Source: Incurvaria masculella
Taxonomy: Eukaryota > Arthropoda > Insecta > Lepidoptera > Incurvariidae
Assembly (NCBI GenBank): GCA_946894095.1
Contig: OX335653.1
Location: 9,119,001 to 9,183,000 of the forward strand
Length of the DNA: 64,000 bases
Reading direction: 5' to 3'
Part shown: piece by piece, positions 9,801-20,456 of the stretch
Position numbering within the stretch: position 1 is the first letter of the stretch
Layout of the letters: each line of letters starts with the position of its first letter
The notes under the pieces: model-generated
Told to the model about the DNA's origin: nothing
Database searches by the model: none
Seen by the model: the letters and a program-made list of their open reading frames with translations, nothing else
Made by a program: the position numbers and the translations under genes

Positions 9801-10415
9801 CTTTTAAAAAGGTATAATATCCCTAAATTTTTCAAAAATTGTGTCTATTTCCCACAAAACAATCCAGTGGAAAGACACAATCGTACCATTGAATTAGCCA
9901 TTGCTTCTTATGTTGAGACAGACCATAGAAACTGGACTAAAAATTTACCTAAGATTCAGGCAGCTTTAAATAGCCATGTCAGCTTAGCCCACGGGTTTTC
10001 ACCCAATTTTGTAATGACAGGTAGAGAACTCATCTTCGATGGTCGATTCCATAAATTTGCAGATTTCACTAAATTAGAGGAGTTAATTATCGATGGTCGC
10101 GACGAATGGACCACTAGCTTAAAATCATTGGCAAGCGTTTTTCATCAAATCCAAGCGAACCTGACTCAAGCATATCAAGCTAATGCCAAACGCTACAACC
10201 TTCGTCGTTCAGTGATACATTTCAATGTAGGTGACATAGTCTGGCGTCGATCCCATGTTCAATCGGACGCCGCTAAATTCTTTTCAAATAAATTAGCCCC
10301 TCGTTTTATTAAATCTGTGGTCCTTGAGAAAAAATCTGAAAATACATACATTTTGGGCAACATGGATGGTTCCAAGGCAGGCCTAATACATGTGAGTGAT
10401 ATTATTAAATACTAA
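6840..10415 (+). CDS. pol: Pol polyprotein (PR-RT-RNaseH-IN), unit 1
   Basis: Read from the frameshift junction, 1,191 residues. Aspartic protease with LLDSGA (DSG at 56-58). A Ser/Pro-rich linker follows. Reverse transcriptase has YLDD at 501-504. RNase H has the HCDAS, TERELLS and TDHESL motifs. Integrase zinc finger is H845, H852, C882, C885 (H-x6-H-x29-C-x2-C), followed by the catalytic triad D915, D975, E1011 (35 residues between the last two). The C-terminal tail has KLAPRF but no chromodomain. All key catalytic residues are present. Domain order PR-RT-RH-IN places it in Ty3/Gypsy. No ATG start is evident, and the first in-frame GTG (6927) lies within the protease N-terminus. In this unit a TAA (6813-6815) lies in the pol frame upstream of the slip site, without effect on the fusion. 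Confidence 0.93.
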   Translation, partial: RVNAPATYTSSEEWHDWLKFVHDFPKVSPVLSNQHGDRRPYVHFKLNNKDFTALLDSGAEINVFGNNSHLEILNMGYTLDESKICSASTADGTKQFSPGSIHCNIVVDGIEIPLTFEVIPEIKSDCILGTEFWEKSGLSKKISGYINKKITFSIPSEFQISSLNIDGAIKKIKDIISSLDIIKSKISSFNSPRSSKHYKLLDESLTKLLLALDDIPSNNNPDIKSARKIAVASVQESIDVLERKAYRPNSPPPTLPTYVPLASVGETKPSSGALNATHRAQSAQPPHSVSNAQQLHSISNSSNCKLSPDEQLILNKTIEKFESISFEKCGLGRTHLLEYEIDTEGPPIKQRFYRMSPYKQKLVDQLIDEMIDLDVLEPSSSPWASPVLVVPKKDNSFRLCMDSRKLNAVTKKCSYPLPRIDNILDNLKDAKYISSIDLSKAFLQLPLAESAKEKTAIISQGRGLLQFKVVPFGLSNAPQNLQRLVDALLPGAEFDDHVFGYLDDLIIISNNFADHISYLDKVYERLHFANLTVNLKKCEFLKSELKYLGYIINELGLKTDPAKVEAVKNFPTPKCVKDVRSFLGLASYYRRFIKDFSTIAAPLSKLTSSISEKYSKFNWTPEAEAAFVKLKSALTSAPVLCVPNFEAPFFLHCDASLVGIGSAVVQKDANFQEHPVAYYSRTLTKQEQGFSTTERELLSIVEATTHFRHYLEGTHFTIVTDHESLKWLYKLENPTGRLARWSTRLSQFSFDIVHKKGKLHVVPDALSRIKIESVNSSNPNVPITDEWFLKIKNSIQKSPASYPNFRLEDDKLFRFCKPKFNLLNSFSWKEVIPADHIKQLVTATHESPLSAHLGPFKCFKKLQLNYYWPNMFPSIKSILSSCEVCLAFKANNQLPHGKMLFQKKVYAPMQTLSCDLIGPLPRSYSGHAYLLTVVDIFSKFVWLCPLRKANSKSIIKFIENEIFLVYGVPYCMISDNGVQFVSNEFQALLKRYNIPKFFKNCVYFPQNNPVERHNRTIELAIASYVETDHRNWTKNLPKIQAALNSHVSLAHGFSPNFVMTGRELIFDGRFHKFADFTKLEELIIDGRDEWTTSLKSLASVFHQIQANLTQAYQANAKRYNLRRSVIHFNVGDIVWRRSHVQSDAAKFFSNKLAPRFIKSVVLEKKSENTYILGNMDGSKAGLIHVSDIIKY

Positions 10416-10551
10416 AAAAAAATTAATTAAAACTTTTGTTGAACTGGTTTGCATTTCTTTGATATATTTGGTCATAAATTTAAACAATAACTTTAAGTAA
10501 CAATAAGTTACAAAATTTTTAAATGGTTAAATTCTCTATTAAATTGTATCT

Positions 10552-12551
10552 TGTGTCACACGCCCTAAAAAGGAGCCAGGTGTCAAGGGATACATGGAAG
10601 ACGGTAATTCTTGGAGAAGTTTTTTTAGTAAAACAAGCTATACTCCAATAGTTAGGTTAGGGTCAGTCGTGCGCGGTTGTTTTTTTGGGATATTTTTCGA
10701 ACGCACGTTAATATCTAAAGCCTTATTGAAAAAATATCCCGTGAACGGTATTGGCAAGGGAATTCACGTTAATAAATAAAAAGCCATATCCTTGCTCACG
10801 GACGGTTACGTGGGAATCCGTGTTATAAATCTAAGCCTTATCCCGCATCTAGGTGTTCAGTCACAAATCATGCCGACACAGTACTTAGGTTAGATTCGTT
10901 TTGGTATGTTTATTTAAGTTTTAGTATATGTCTTGTTCTTGGAAAATGTTGTCTTTGAAAAAAATATATATATTTTGTCTTTTAAAAAATGTGCTTGTGT
11001 CACAATGTACTATTGGGTACACGTGTGTCCTGGGCGATATGGAACGCGGTCGAGTTAACGTTCTTTGTTATAAATTGAAGCCTTATCGACTCACCGGTGC
11101 GCGGTTTTTTATGGTATTTTTGAAACGCACGTTAAACGCCCAAGCCTTATTCAAAATATCCCGCAGGACGGTTTGTTGAGAATCCTGCGTAGCAAAAATA
11201 AAGCCTTATCTCTCAAACTTATGTGTACGGTCACTCTTGTGTCGTCACAGCTGGAGGCGGTTGTAGAACCTCCATATAAATATAAGCCTTATCTACACTC
11301 CACATTGTTCGAATCCGTTAAAATCAGTTCGACAAATTCTTAGTTAGGTTAGGGTCTTTCACAGACGTCCGCGAAGCAAACCAGCCTCGCGTTCGTCGGG
11401 TTTTTTTCTTCTCTCTCTTTCTTTTACCTCCACCTCACTTAACCTCACCCCACCTAGTATGATAGATAATTTAAAAGAAAGGATACGACAGGATAAGTGA
11501 ATGATGATGTAAGCAAGTGGTTCCTACCCTTTTCCTCATATCTGTCCTCTGTCACTAGCAAGTGGTCTCAACCGAGTCACTTACGTAGACAAGGCATACA
11601 GCGCATTCACCGCGCTTTATTTTATGTTAGTTCTTTTGGTTATTCTCTATTATTTTTTTTTCTTTTCTTTTTTTCTTTTAACAGCTATAGTGTACTGTAA
11701 CGGGCAATACGTCGCGTCAGACACGTTCAGCTGAAAACACATAATGGTGTATTTCGTGATAGATGCCGCCTCCCATGAGGGGGGCAAAATTCTATAGAAT
11801 CTCTAGGTGCAGGCCATACCCCATTTAACGCTTCTCGACAGGCGGTGCACGAGGCACCTACCTAGGGCCAAGATGAGACACGAGACAGTTCGCGTGTCTT
11901 GATCTGAAGGGGTTTTATGAGTTCTCACTCTGAGGCTCACCAATTACAACCAGTTTTTTTTATGTTAAGTCGGCATAATAAGACTGGTTGGGTTGCATTA
12001 TTTAGTTTTAAGTTCCAAACAACCATACCCTCCCAACACATGTTCTCTGTACATACCTGTATATAAAAATACTTATAAGTCGTATTTAGATAAAATTTAC
12101 TCTAGGTAAGAACAAGGATATGACATTTATAAAGCGTCCCTTATAAAAAGGCACTTATTATTTTGGATTTTGAGCGTCTACGGGTTAAATGTTATGACGT
12201 TTCCCATAGGATTCTATTCGGTTAATGTAAACCATTTTGAAGACTGCTGAGTCTTATTTGCCAAATCATTTCATGTGTCTCAAAACGCGTTCGTGAGTGT
12301 TGGTAAAACTTTCGTATTAATTGTACAATTGTAAATATTGCTAATTTTAGTTTAAACTTAAATTAATTTATAGGCGCACAATAGCGACCAATAAGAGTAG
12401 GAACTCTAAATAAATATGGCATAGTGAGCCACTGAACATATAAACTCTCGGAAAGACAAAATTAAACACGGATTTTGAGAAAATTCTAATTGTATTAAGA
12501 TATAAACATGCTAATTATATAAATACAATTAAAATACTTAAGCGTAGGTAC

Positions 12552-12589
<38 letters not shown>

Positions 12590-14618
12590 CGCGTTCAGAG
12601 TGACACATCTTAAGTAGGATGTCGCTAGACACAATTATAGTATTTAGAAAGTATACGGAATGTTAGAAATATAATGTCCGGAACACACAGTGGTTCCTAC
12701 TATCGCTTTAATAATGCTGGTGGACACAACTTCGCTTAATAATGTTTTCTCATACTTGTCTTATACTTTTTATTAATAATGAAAGTCAACTTAAAGGATA
12801 TAAGTCATTGGGCTGTGGCTTCCATAGGATTGTAAATATGTGTTAGCTTGTACATGTGTGTAAATATTTTACTGATTGATAAAAATGTTACTTATATGTT
12901 AATGTCATAACACTGTGTTCGATATTAATTCTATTTCTGTTGTCATTTAGATGTTTTAGCATTCCATTGGGCTTGGCTTATAGTATTGTAAACCTGTTGA
13001 ATGTCTAGAAATTTAAAACAGTTTTGCCAATCGATATCACATTGATGTAAAGATTATCATTAGTAACATTTTGGTTAGCTTCAGTATTAATTATTACTTT
13101 TGCACTGTCAATTATAGTTCAGCAATTAATGTTATAGTCACTGTGACATTCTGGTCACTTTGTTAAATGTCTAGGGTACTTAAATTCTTTTTTTTTTTGC
13201 TTGTTTTTTTTTGTTTTTTAAGTAACCGGGTATTGTAGCGTCCGCCGCGCCGCCTTATGACGTAACGATACCAGGGGCGAGATTATCTTTTTGCATTGAG
13301 TGCGAGACAAGGACGCAACGGCATCGCTCCCAGCAAGGTGCGAGCGAGATGCTGCACCGGATCTCGGCACTGGTGCACAAACAGCGCCGTTTGAGTTAAA
13401 TTCGTTAGACACAAGACAAGGACGCAACAGCAGCGCTCCCAGCAAGGTGCAAGCGAGATGCTGCACCGGATCTCGCCACTGGGGCCTTAGCGACGCCGAT
13501 TGGGAATGTCGAAACACGCGGCAATCCTCCGCCGCGCCGCCCGCGGGACACGGGCAGAAGCGGGCAGCACCTTGAGACGCACGGTCGCGCCACGTGCTCC
13601 GACGAGTGCGGGTCCCGAGGCCGCGGAGTCAGGCGACATGAACAAAATGTGAAAACTTTCGCTCCCAAAAGTTGGTTGAGCTGTCCGCGTACCACCCTTC
13701 GCGAATATCGGTGCGCCCGCCGTGCCGCCGTGTTCCGTATCCGTGTGAGCAGCCGGGCGTGATCTACTTCGAGGCCACACCCACGCCTTCCGATGTCTTC
13801 AGCCCGTGGACCAGCAGCCACAGCCTCCGCCGTGCCCTGTCACAGTCGCCGGTCCGACATCTTCAACACGTAGACCCACCACCACAGCGTCGCCGTACGC
13901 CCGCTGGATCCCCGCACGGTACCTATACTCTAACGCCAGCCCCCCCTGTAGAAATCTACGATGAAACCGCAAAGAGCGTCTATCAGGACCACCCATTGAA
14001 GCAGAACACCGCCCATTCGACTACGCACGACCTCGGACCCACCCCGAGCTCCCGGCATGGAACCCCGGCCATTTGGATATTAGGTTAGGCTAAGGCCGTG
14101 TTAGAACACCGCCTTGATTGTTAATTATTTATAGTCTTCTTTGTGCTTCTAAATATAGGCTATTTTAGGTAGATGGTTAGATCGCCACAGCCCAATTTTC
14201 TTAATTTGTAGGTGTCTTAAATAGGACAATGCCAGGGTGTATTTTTGATTGTCTGTTTGTGTTTTGTGCCTCAAATGGTCTATAATTTATTACATCTTTT
14301 CTTGTACCTACTGTAGTCTGTTAATTCGCTATTCATCGATTCCCTACAAATTCACCCATTCCCAACCTGTGAACAGCCTCCCCCACACGCTGCAGAGCTG
14401 CCACCAAGTACATTCATGAGATCCCTCCTCTACACATCACACTTTATACACCGGCGTAACCACCTGGATATCTTGTAGCCTAATTAAATTACAACGAACC
14501 ACCGGAAGATCCCTGGGCCCTTGAAACCCTATGTATGTCTGTCGGTCTGTCCGTGGCAACCACTCCTACTTACTCATTTCTTCTAATGCATCACACCCTT
14601 TAAATTAACAAGGCTACA
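10552..14618 (+). repeat. Long terminal repeat B (shared by units 1 and 2)
   Basis: Serves both as 3' LTR of unit 1 and 5' LTR of unit 2; there is no second LTR or flanking host DNA between them. Internal layout is as in LTR A. If the alternative 5' end is right, it starts at 10581. Confidence 0.75.
10669..11297 (+). other. Pseudoknot-like module array, LTR B copy
   Basis: Same seven modules as in LTR A, offset by 9,905 bp. The array begins 254 nt after the pol stop of unit 1, so it lies in the 3'UTR of the gag-pol RNA wherever transcription starts in the LTR. Confidence 0.75.
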
Positions 14619-14620
14619 AT

Positions 14621-14635
14621 TGGCACCCGAACTGG
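14621..14635 (+). promoter_or_regulatory. Primer binding site, unit 2
   Basis: Identical TGGCACCCGAACTGG two bases after LTR B. Confidence 0.75.
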
Positions 14636-15407
14636 TTTATTTTAATTTCCTATTTGTATATATTAATTAAATTTATTTTATTATGGTACGCCTCACTTGT
14701 TTTATACACTACAAATTAACTCTCCATTTCAGCCCTGACGGTAAGCAAATAGCGAATTAACAAAACTGAATATTAAATGTGTCAATAACGAGTTGTGTCC
14801 ACCAACGTAATAGGTATATAGGTACTTACGCACGTTATTTCATTTTAGAATATCGAGTCTTGCAATAGCGCACGAAAGCGGTAACTCTCGCTCTTATAGG
14901 TGTGCACTGTTTCCTTAGGTTTTTAGGTCATCATATGTTGGAAGCCGAGAGCAGAGCATATTCTTTGTCCTTCCCTCATTTCTTATAAATATAGCTTATA
15001 GCACGTTGCGCGTGGAGAGCACGCGAGCACGTGAGTACGCGACCAGCCAGTCCCTCGATCCGGAACTTCTTGGGTTAGTATGAAACAACGAAATATAAAA
15101 AACTGAAATGTGCTGTTTTATTTAAGTGTATAATTTTATGTGTTCTTGATGCTCATGTATTGTGTGTGTAAATAACGTGTGTAAATTTTTTTTTCTTCTC
15201 GCTTTAATCTCTTGCGTTGACCACGTAGGTTATATTTGAAAGTCAGGTTAACTACGTGTCTATTGTTAATCACTCATTAAAACAAACCTTAATCTGTAGT
15301 TATCAGGCTTTCGTCTCGTTCGATCTAGTCGCGTCTCGAGTTAACGGAAATTTACGTAAATTTTTTTTTTAACTCATTTTTAAGTAATTTATTATAGGTA
15401 CCACAAA

Positions 15408-16751
15408 ATGGAAAGCCAGGACCATTCTGTGTTCATTGACATGCCAGAGGACCAATTAATGATGTATGACAATCAATCCATAAATTCACAGTCGGAGGTT
15501 AATGTTGTAACACGTAGTGGTGGTGATTATGGACCCAGTTTTTTTTCCTTGGATAACGAATCCAACCAGTCATCTTCAAGTACCGTGGTAAAACCAGAAG
15601 GTCTCCACGAAAATTGTGTGTTCAATAAACATTACTACAACTTATCGTCCTGGAATCTAAAATATAGTGGTGAAACAGATGTACGTGAATTCATTGCCCG
15701 TGTCGAAGAGCTTACTTATGCGCGGAAATCTAACTATGACATCGTACTGAGATGTTTCATTGATTTGTTGTCGGGCACTGCTTTGAAATGGTTCCGTACC
15801 GTGAGGGATGGAGTTACGAATTGGGACCAGCTTAAGAAAGCCTTGTTAGAGGAGTACGATAATATCGACTACGTTTTCGACACGGAATCCCGTATTCGCT
15901 CGTTAAAACAAAAACTTAACCAGAAGTTGTCAGATTTTGTAACAGATGTGAATGATTTGGCAAATAAAATCAAGGGTCAAATTTCCGATATCATGCTTTT
16001 CGAAATAATAAAACGAAATATGTTACCTAAGTACAATCAATGTCTGATTTACGGTACGATTAAAAATACTTGCGACCTTCTGGCGTATGGTAAGAAAATT
16101 GAACGTTTTAATAATGAGGCCCCCTTCAGTAATATCAAATCAGAGGTGTCCAAAGTTAACAGTTATATTCCTAAAGCCGAGACAGTGTCGACTTCAAACA
16201 CAAACGCTTGTCTCAAATGTAAAAATACGGGCCATTCTTTTAAAAACTGCCCGAATATTTTAATACCTATCTGCTTTGACTGCGGCAAGCTAAATGTCAC
16301 GTCCAAAAATTGTCCCACATGTGCCGCGAAAGATAATCAAAATTCGAGGTCTACGCCTCAGCCCCACTCTCGGTTCACATCTCGTGCTGAAGTGTCACAC
16401 CCACGCAGCGGACAACAATACCCGCCGTGGTTTAACAATAATGCAGGCCAATTTAGTGTTAGGCAACAGAATCCTCCAACTTATATTAACAACGCCAACA
16501 ATAATAATTTTAATGGCGGTCAACATCCTCGTTTTAGGCCAGTCTATTCAGGCCAATACAATAACTCTTACCGTCCTAGGGGTCAACAATACCGACCTTA
16601 TTATCCGAACGCGAGTCACCCCCCGGCGACTCACTTTCACTCATCGAACTACGCCGATAGCGCACGCGAGCTGCCGCATAACAATATTCGAGCGATCGAG
16701 GCCCCCCCATCCCCCCCTCAATCTTCCGCTTCTCATACAAAAAACGGGTAA
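15408..16751 (+). CDS. gag: Gag polyprotein, unit 2
   Basis: Open over 447 codons. It differs from unit 1 at two residues: Leu (CTT) instead of Pro (CCT) in the KQK-x-NQK segment just after the capsid-like core (base 15916), and Gln instead of Lys near the C-terminus (base 16719). The Leu is found only in this unit. Zinc knuckle residues are unchanged, including the missing His in the second. Confidence 0.93.
   Translation: MESQDHSVFIDMPEDQLMMYDNQSINSQSEVNVVTRSGGDYGPSFFSLDNESNQSSSSTVVKPEGLHENCVFNKHYYNLSSWNLKYSGETDVREFIARVEELTYARKSNYDIVLRCFIDLLSGTALKWFRTVRDGVTNWDQLKKALLEEYDNIDYVFDTESRIRSLKQKLNQKLSDFVTDVNDLANKIKGQISDIMLFEIIKRNMLPKYNQCLIYGTIKNTCDLLAYGKKIERFNNEAPFSNIKSEVSKVNSYIPKAETVSTSNTNACLKCKNTGHSFKNCPNILIPICFDCGKLNVTSKNCPTCAAKDNQNSRSTPQPHSRFTSRAEVSHPRSGQQYPPWFNNNAGQFSVRQQNPPTYINNANNNNFNGGQHPRFRPVYSGQYNNSYRPRGQQYRPYYPNASHPPATHFHSSNYADSARELPHNNIRAIEAPPSPPQSSASHTKNG
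16739..16745 (+). promoter_or_regulatory. -1 frameshift site A_AAA_AAC, unit 2
   Basis: Same heptamer in the same position relative to the gag stop. In this unit the pol frame has TCA rather than TAA at 16718-16720, so the gag/pol overlap is longer than in unit 1. Confidence 0.75.
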
Positions 16752-19700
16752 ACGCACCGGCGACTTATACCTCCTCGGAAGAATGGCATGACTGGTTAAA
16801 ATTTGTTCATGACTTTCCGAAAGTTAGCCCGGTGCTATCAAACCAACATGGCGATAGGAGGCCTTACGTTCATTTCAAGTTAAATAATAAGGATTTTACA
16901 GCTCTATTAGATAGTGGAGCCGAGATAAATGTGTTTGGTAATAATTCACATCTTGAAATACTGAATATGGGATATACTTTAGACGAGTCCAAAATTTGTT
17001 CCGCCTCTACGGCAGACGGGACTAAACAATTTAGTCCAGGCTCAATCCATTGCAATATCGTGGTCGACGGCATTGAAATTCCACTTACTTTTGAAGTTAT
17101 TCCAGAAATTAAATCTGATTGCATTTTAGGCACAGAATTTTGGGAAAAGTCCGGTCTATCAAAAAAAATTTCCGGCTATATAAATAAAAAAATCACTTTC
17201 TCCATTCCGTCAGAATTTCAGATTTCTTCATTAAACATTGATGGGGCCATTAAAAAAATTAAAGATATTATTTCCAGCTTAGATATCATTAAAAGTAAAA
17301 TTTCTAGCTTTAACAGCCCCCGTTCGAGCAAACATTATAAGTTGTTGGATGAATCACTTACTAAGTTATTGTTAGCTTTGGACGACATTCCGTCTAATAA
17401 TAACCCGGACATTAAGTCGGCCCGCAAAATAGCCGTCGCTTCTGTGCAAGAGTCAATAGATGTCTTAGAACGCAAAGCGTATCGGCCGAATTCTCCCCCG
17501 CCCACCCTCCCTACGTACGTGCCGCTCGCGTCGGTCGGTGAAACCAAGCCTTCTTCCGGAGCGCTCAATGCCACACATCGCGCTCAGAGCGCACAGCCCC
17601 CGCATTCTGTTTCTAACGCGCAACAGCTGCATTCTATTTCTAACTCGAGTAATTGTAAACTTTCTCCAGATGAACAATTAATATTAAATAAAACGATAGA
17701 AAAGTTTGAGTCCATATCTTTTGAAAAATGTGGCCTAGGTCGAACGCATCTTCTTGAATATGAAATTGATACGGAAGGTCCTCCAATCAAACAAAGGTTC
17801 TATCGCATGTCACCCTACAAACAAAAGTTAGTGGACCAATTAATAGATGAAATGATAGACTTGGATGTTCTGGAACCATCATCGTCACCCTGGGCCAGTC
17901 CTGTGTTAGTAGTACCCAAGAAGGACAACTCCTTCCGCCTTTGCATGGACTCTCGTAAACTAAACGCTGTTACAAAAAAATGTAGTTATCCTCTCCCTCG
18001 CATAGATAACATTCTTGATAATTTAAAGGACGCAAAATATATTTCTTCCATTGACTTATCTAAGGCATTTCTTCAGCTCCCTCTGGCAGAATCGGCTAAG
18101 GAAAAGACAGCGATTATCTCACAGGGCCGAGGCTTATTACAATTTAAGGTGGTCCCTTTTGGGCTATCTAACGCACCCCAGAATTTACAACGCCTGGTCG
18201 ATGCGTTACTACCAGGTGCAGAATTCGATGACCATGTGTTTGGTTATCTAGACGATCTGATAATAATTTCCAACAATTTTGCAGACCATATTTCCTACCT
18301 TGACAAAGTTTACGAACGTTTACATTTCGCTAACCTAACAGTTAACCTAAAGAAGTGTGAATTTCTAAAATCTGAGCTGAAATATCTTGGTTACATTATA
18401 AACGAGCTCGGCTTAAAGACTGACCCAGCCAAAGTGGAGGCAGTGAAAAACTTTCCAACACCCAAATGTGTCAAAGATGTACGCAGTTTCTTAGGGCTAG
18501 CTTCCTATTACCGCCGTTTCATCAAAGATTTCTCTACTATTGCGGCGCCCCTGTCCAAACTCACAAGTTCCATCTCTGAAAAATATTCAAAATTTAATTG
18601 GACACCTGAGGCAGAGGCAGCCTTCGTAAAATTAAAATCCGCCCTCACTTCAGCCCCAGTTTTATGTGTTCCTAATTTTGAAGCCCCCTTTTTCCTCCAC
18701 TGTGATGCAAGTTTAGTGGGAATTGGTTCAGCAGTTGTACAAAAGGACGCAAATTTTCAGGAACACCCCGTAGCTTACTATTCGAGAACGCTAACAAAAC
18801 AAGAGCAAGGTTTTTCTACCACCGAAAGGGAATTACTTAGTATTGTGGAAGCTACCACACATTTTAGACATTACCTAGAAGGAACTCATTTCACGATTGT
18901 GACTGACCATGAAAGCTTGAAATGGTTATATAAACTCGAGAACCCCACGGGCAGGCTCGCCCGTTGGTCTACTAGGCTCTCGCAATTCTCCTTTGATATC
19001 GTCCACAAGAAAGGCAAACTCCATGTTGTCCCGGACGCGTTGTCACGTATTAAGATCGAAAGTGTAAACTCATCCAACCCAAACGTTCCTATAACTGATG
19101 AGTGGTTTTTGAAAATAAAAAATAGTATACAAAAATCACCCGCTAGTTACCCGAACTTTAGGTTGGAAGACGATAAGCTCTTTCGTTTTTGCAAACCTAA
19201 ATTCAATCTTTTAAATTCATTTTCATGGAAAGAAGTTATTCCCGCTGACCATATTAAACAGCTAGTAACTGCTACTCACGAGAGCCCTCTATCGGCACAC
19301 CTTGGCCCATTTAAATGTTTTAAAAAGTTACAACTGAATTATTACTGGCCCAACATGTTCCCTTCAATCAAATCAATCTTAAGTTCGTGTGAAGTTTGTT
19401 TGGCATTTAAAGCTAATAATCAGCTACCCCATGGTAAAATGTTATTTCAGAAGAAGGTCTACGCTCCAATGCAAACACTAAGTTGCGATCTCATTGGTCC
19501 TCTGCCGAGGTCTTATTCAGGACACGCATACTTGCTTACGGTAGTTGACATTTTCTCCAAATTTGTATGGTTATGCCCACTTAGAAAAGCCAATAGTAAG
19601 TCAATAATTAAATTCATTGAAAATGAGATTTTCCTAGTCTATGGCGTGCCATATTGTATGATAAGTGATAATGGCGTGCAGTTCGTCTCTAACGAGTTTC

Positions 19701-20320
19701 AGGCACTTTTAAAAAGGTATAATATCCCTAAATTTTTCAAAAATTGTGTCTATTTCCCACAAAACAATCCAGTGGAAAGACACAATCGTACCATTGAATT
19801 AGCCATTGCTTCTTATGTTGAGACAGACCATAGAAACTGGACTAAAAATTTACCTAAGATTCAGGCAGCTTTAAATAGCCATGTCAGCTTAGCCCACGGG
19901 TTTTCACCCAATTTTGTAATGACAGGTAGAGAACTCATCTTCGATGGTCGATTCCATAAATTTGCAGATTTCACTAAATTAGAGGAGTTAATTATCGATG
20001 GTCGCGACGAATGGACCACTAGCTTAAAATCATTGGCAAGCGTTTTTCATCAAATCCAAGCGAACCTGACTCAAGCATATCAAGCTAATGCCAAACGCTA
20101 CAACCTTCGTCGTTCAGTGATACATTTCAATGTAGGTGACATAGTCTGGCGTCGATCCCATGTTCAATCGGACGCCGCTAAATTCTTTTCAAATAAATTA
20201 GCCCCTCGTTTTATTAAATCTGTGGTCCTTGAGAAAAAATCTGAAAATACATACATTTTGGGCAACATGGATGGTTCCAAGGCAGGCCTAATACATGTGA
20301 GTGATATTATTAAATACTAA
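16745..20320 (+). CDS. pol: Pol polyprotein, unit 2
   Basis: Intact PR-RT-RNaseH-IN frame. The protein from the protease onward appears identical to that of unit 1, with protease DSG, YLDD and the D,D-35-E triad all present. Identity over more than 3.4 kb means very recent duplication, ongoing homogenisation, or an assembly repeat. Confidence 0.93.
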   Translation, partial: RVNAPATYTSSEEWHDWLKFVHDFPKVSPVLSNQHGDRRPYVHFKLNNKDFTALLDSGAEINVFGNNSHLEILNMGYTLDESKICSASTADGTKQFSPGSIHCNIVVDGIEIPLTFEVIPEIKSDCILGTEFWEKSGLSKKISGYINKKITFSIPSEFQISSLNIDGAIKKIKDIISSLDIIKSKISSFNSPRSSKHYKLLDESLTKLLLALDDIPSNNNPDIKSARKIAVASVQESIDVLERKAYRPNSPPPTLPTYVPLASVGETKPSSGALNATHRAQSAQPPHSVSNAQQLHSISNSSNCKLSPDEQLILNKTIEKFESISFEKCGLGRTHLLEYEIDTEGPPIKQRFYRMSPYKQKLVDQLIDEMIDLDVLEPSSSPWASPVLVVPKKDNSFRLCMDSRKLNAVTKKCSYPLPRIDNILDNLKDAKYISSIDLSKAFLQLPLAESAKEKTAIISQGRGLLQFKVVPFGLSNAPQNLQRLVDALLPGAEFDDHVFGYLDDLIIISNNFADHISYLDKVYERLHFANLTVNLKKCEFLKSELKYLGYIINELGLKTDPAKVEAVKNFPTPKCVKDVRSFLGLASYYRRFIKDFSTIAAPLSKLTSSISEKYSKFNWTPEAEAAFVKLKSALTSAPVLCVPNFEAPFFLHCDASLVGIGSAVVQKDANFQEHPVAYYSRTLTKQEQGFSTTERELLSIVEATTHFRHYLEGTHFTIVTDHESLKWLYKLENPTGRLARWSTRLSQFSFDIVHKKGKLHVVPDALSRIKIESVNSSNPNVPITDEWFLKIKNSIQKSPASYPNFRLEDDKLFRFCKPKFNLLNSFSWKEVIPADHIKQLVTATHESPLSAHLGPFKCFKKLQLNYYWPNMFPSIKSILSSCEVCLAFKANNQLPHGKMLFQKKVYAPMQTLSCDLIGPLPRSYSGHAYLLTVVDIFSKFVWLCPLRKANSKSIIKFIENEIFLVYGVPYCMISDNGVQFVSNEFQALLKRYNIPKFFKNCVYFPQNNPVERHNRTIELAIASYVETDHRNWTKNLPKIQAALNSHVSLAHGFSPNFVMTGRELIFDGRFHKFADFTKLEELIIDGRDEWTTSLKSLASVFHQIQANLTQAYQANAKRYNLRRSVIHFNVGDIVWRRSHVQSDAAKFFSNKLAPRFIKSVVLEKKSENTYILGNMDGSKAGLIHVSDIIKY

Positions 20321-20456
20321 AAAAAAATTAATTAAAACTTTTGTTGAACTGGTTTGCATTTCTTTGATATATTTGGTCATAAATTTAAACAATAACTTTA
20401 AGTAACAATAAGTTACAAAATTTTTAAATGGTTAAATTCTCTATTAAATTGTATCT

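Noticed and set aside
10416..10580. env gene after pol
   Set aside because: The LTR begins within about 170 bp of the pol stop; no envelope-like ORF exists.
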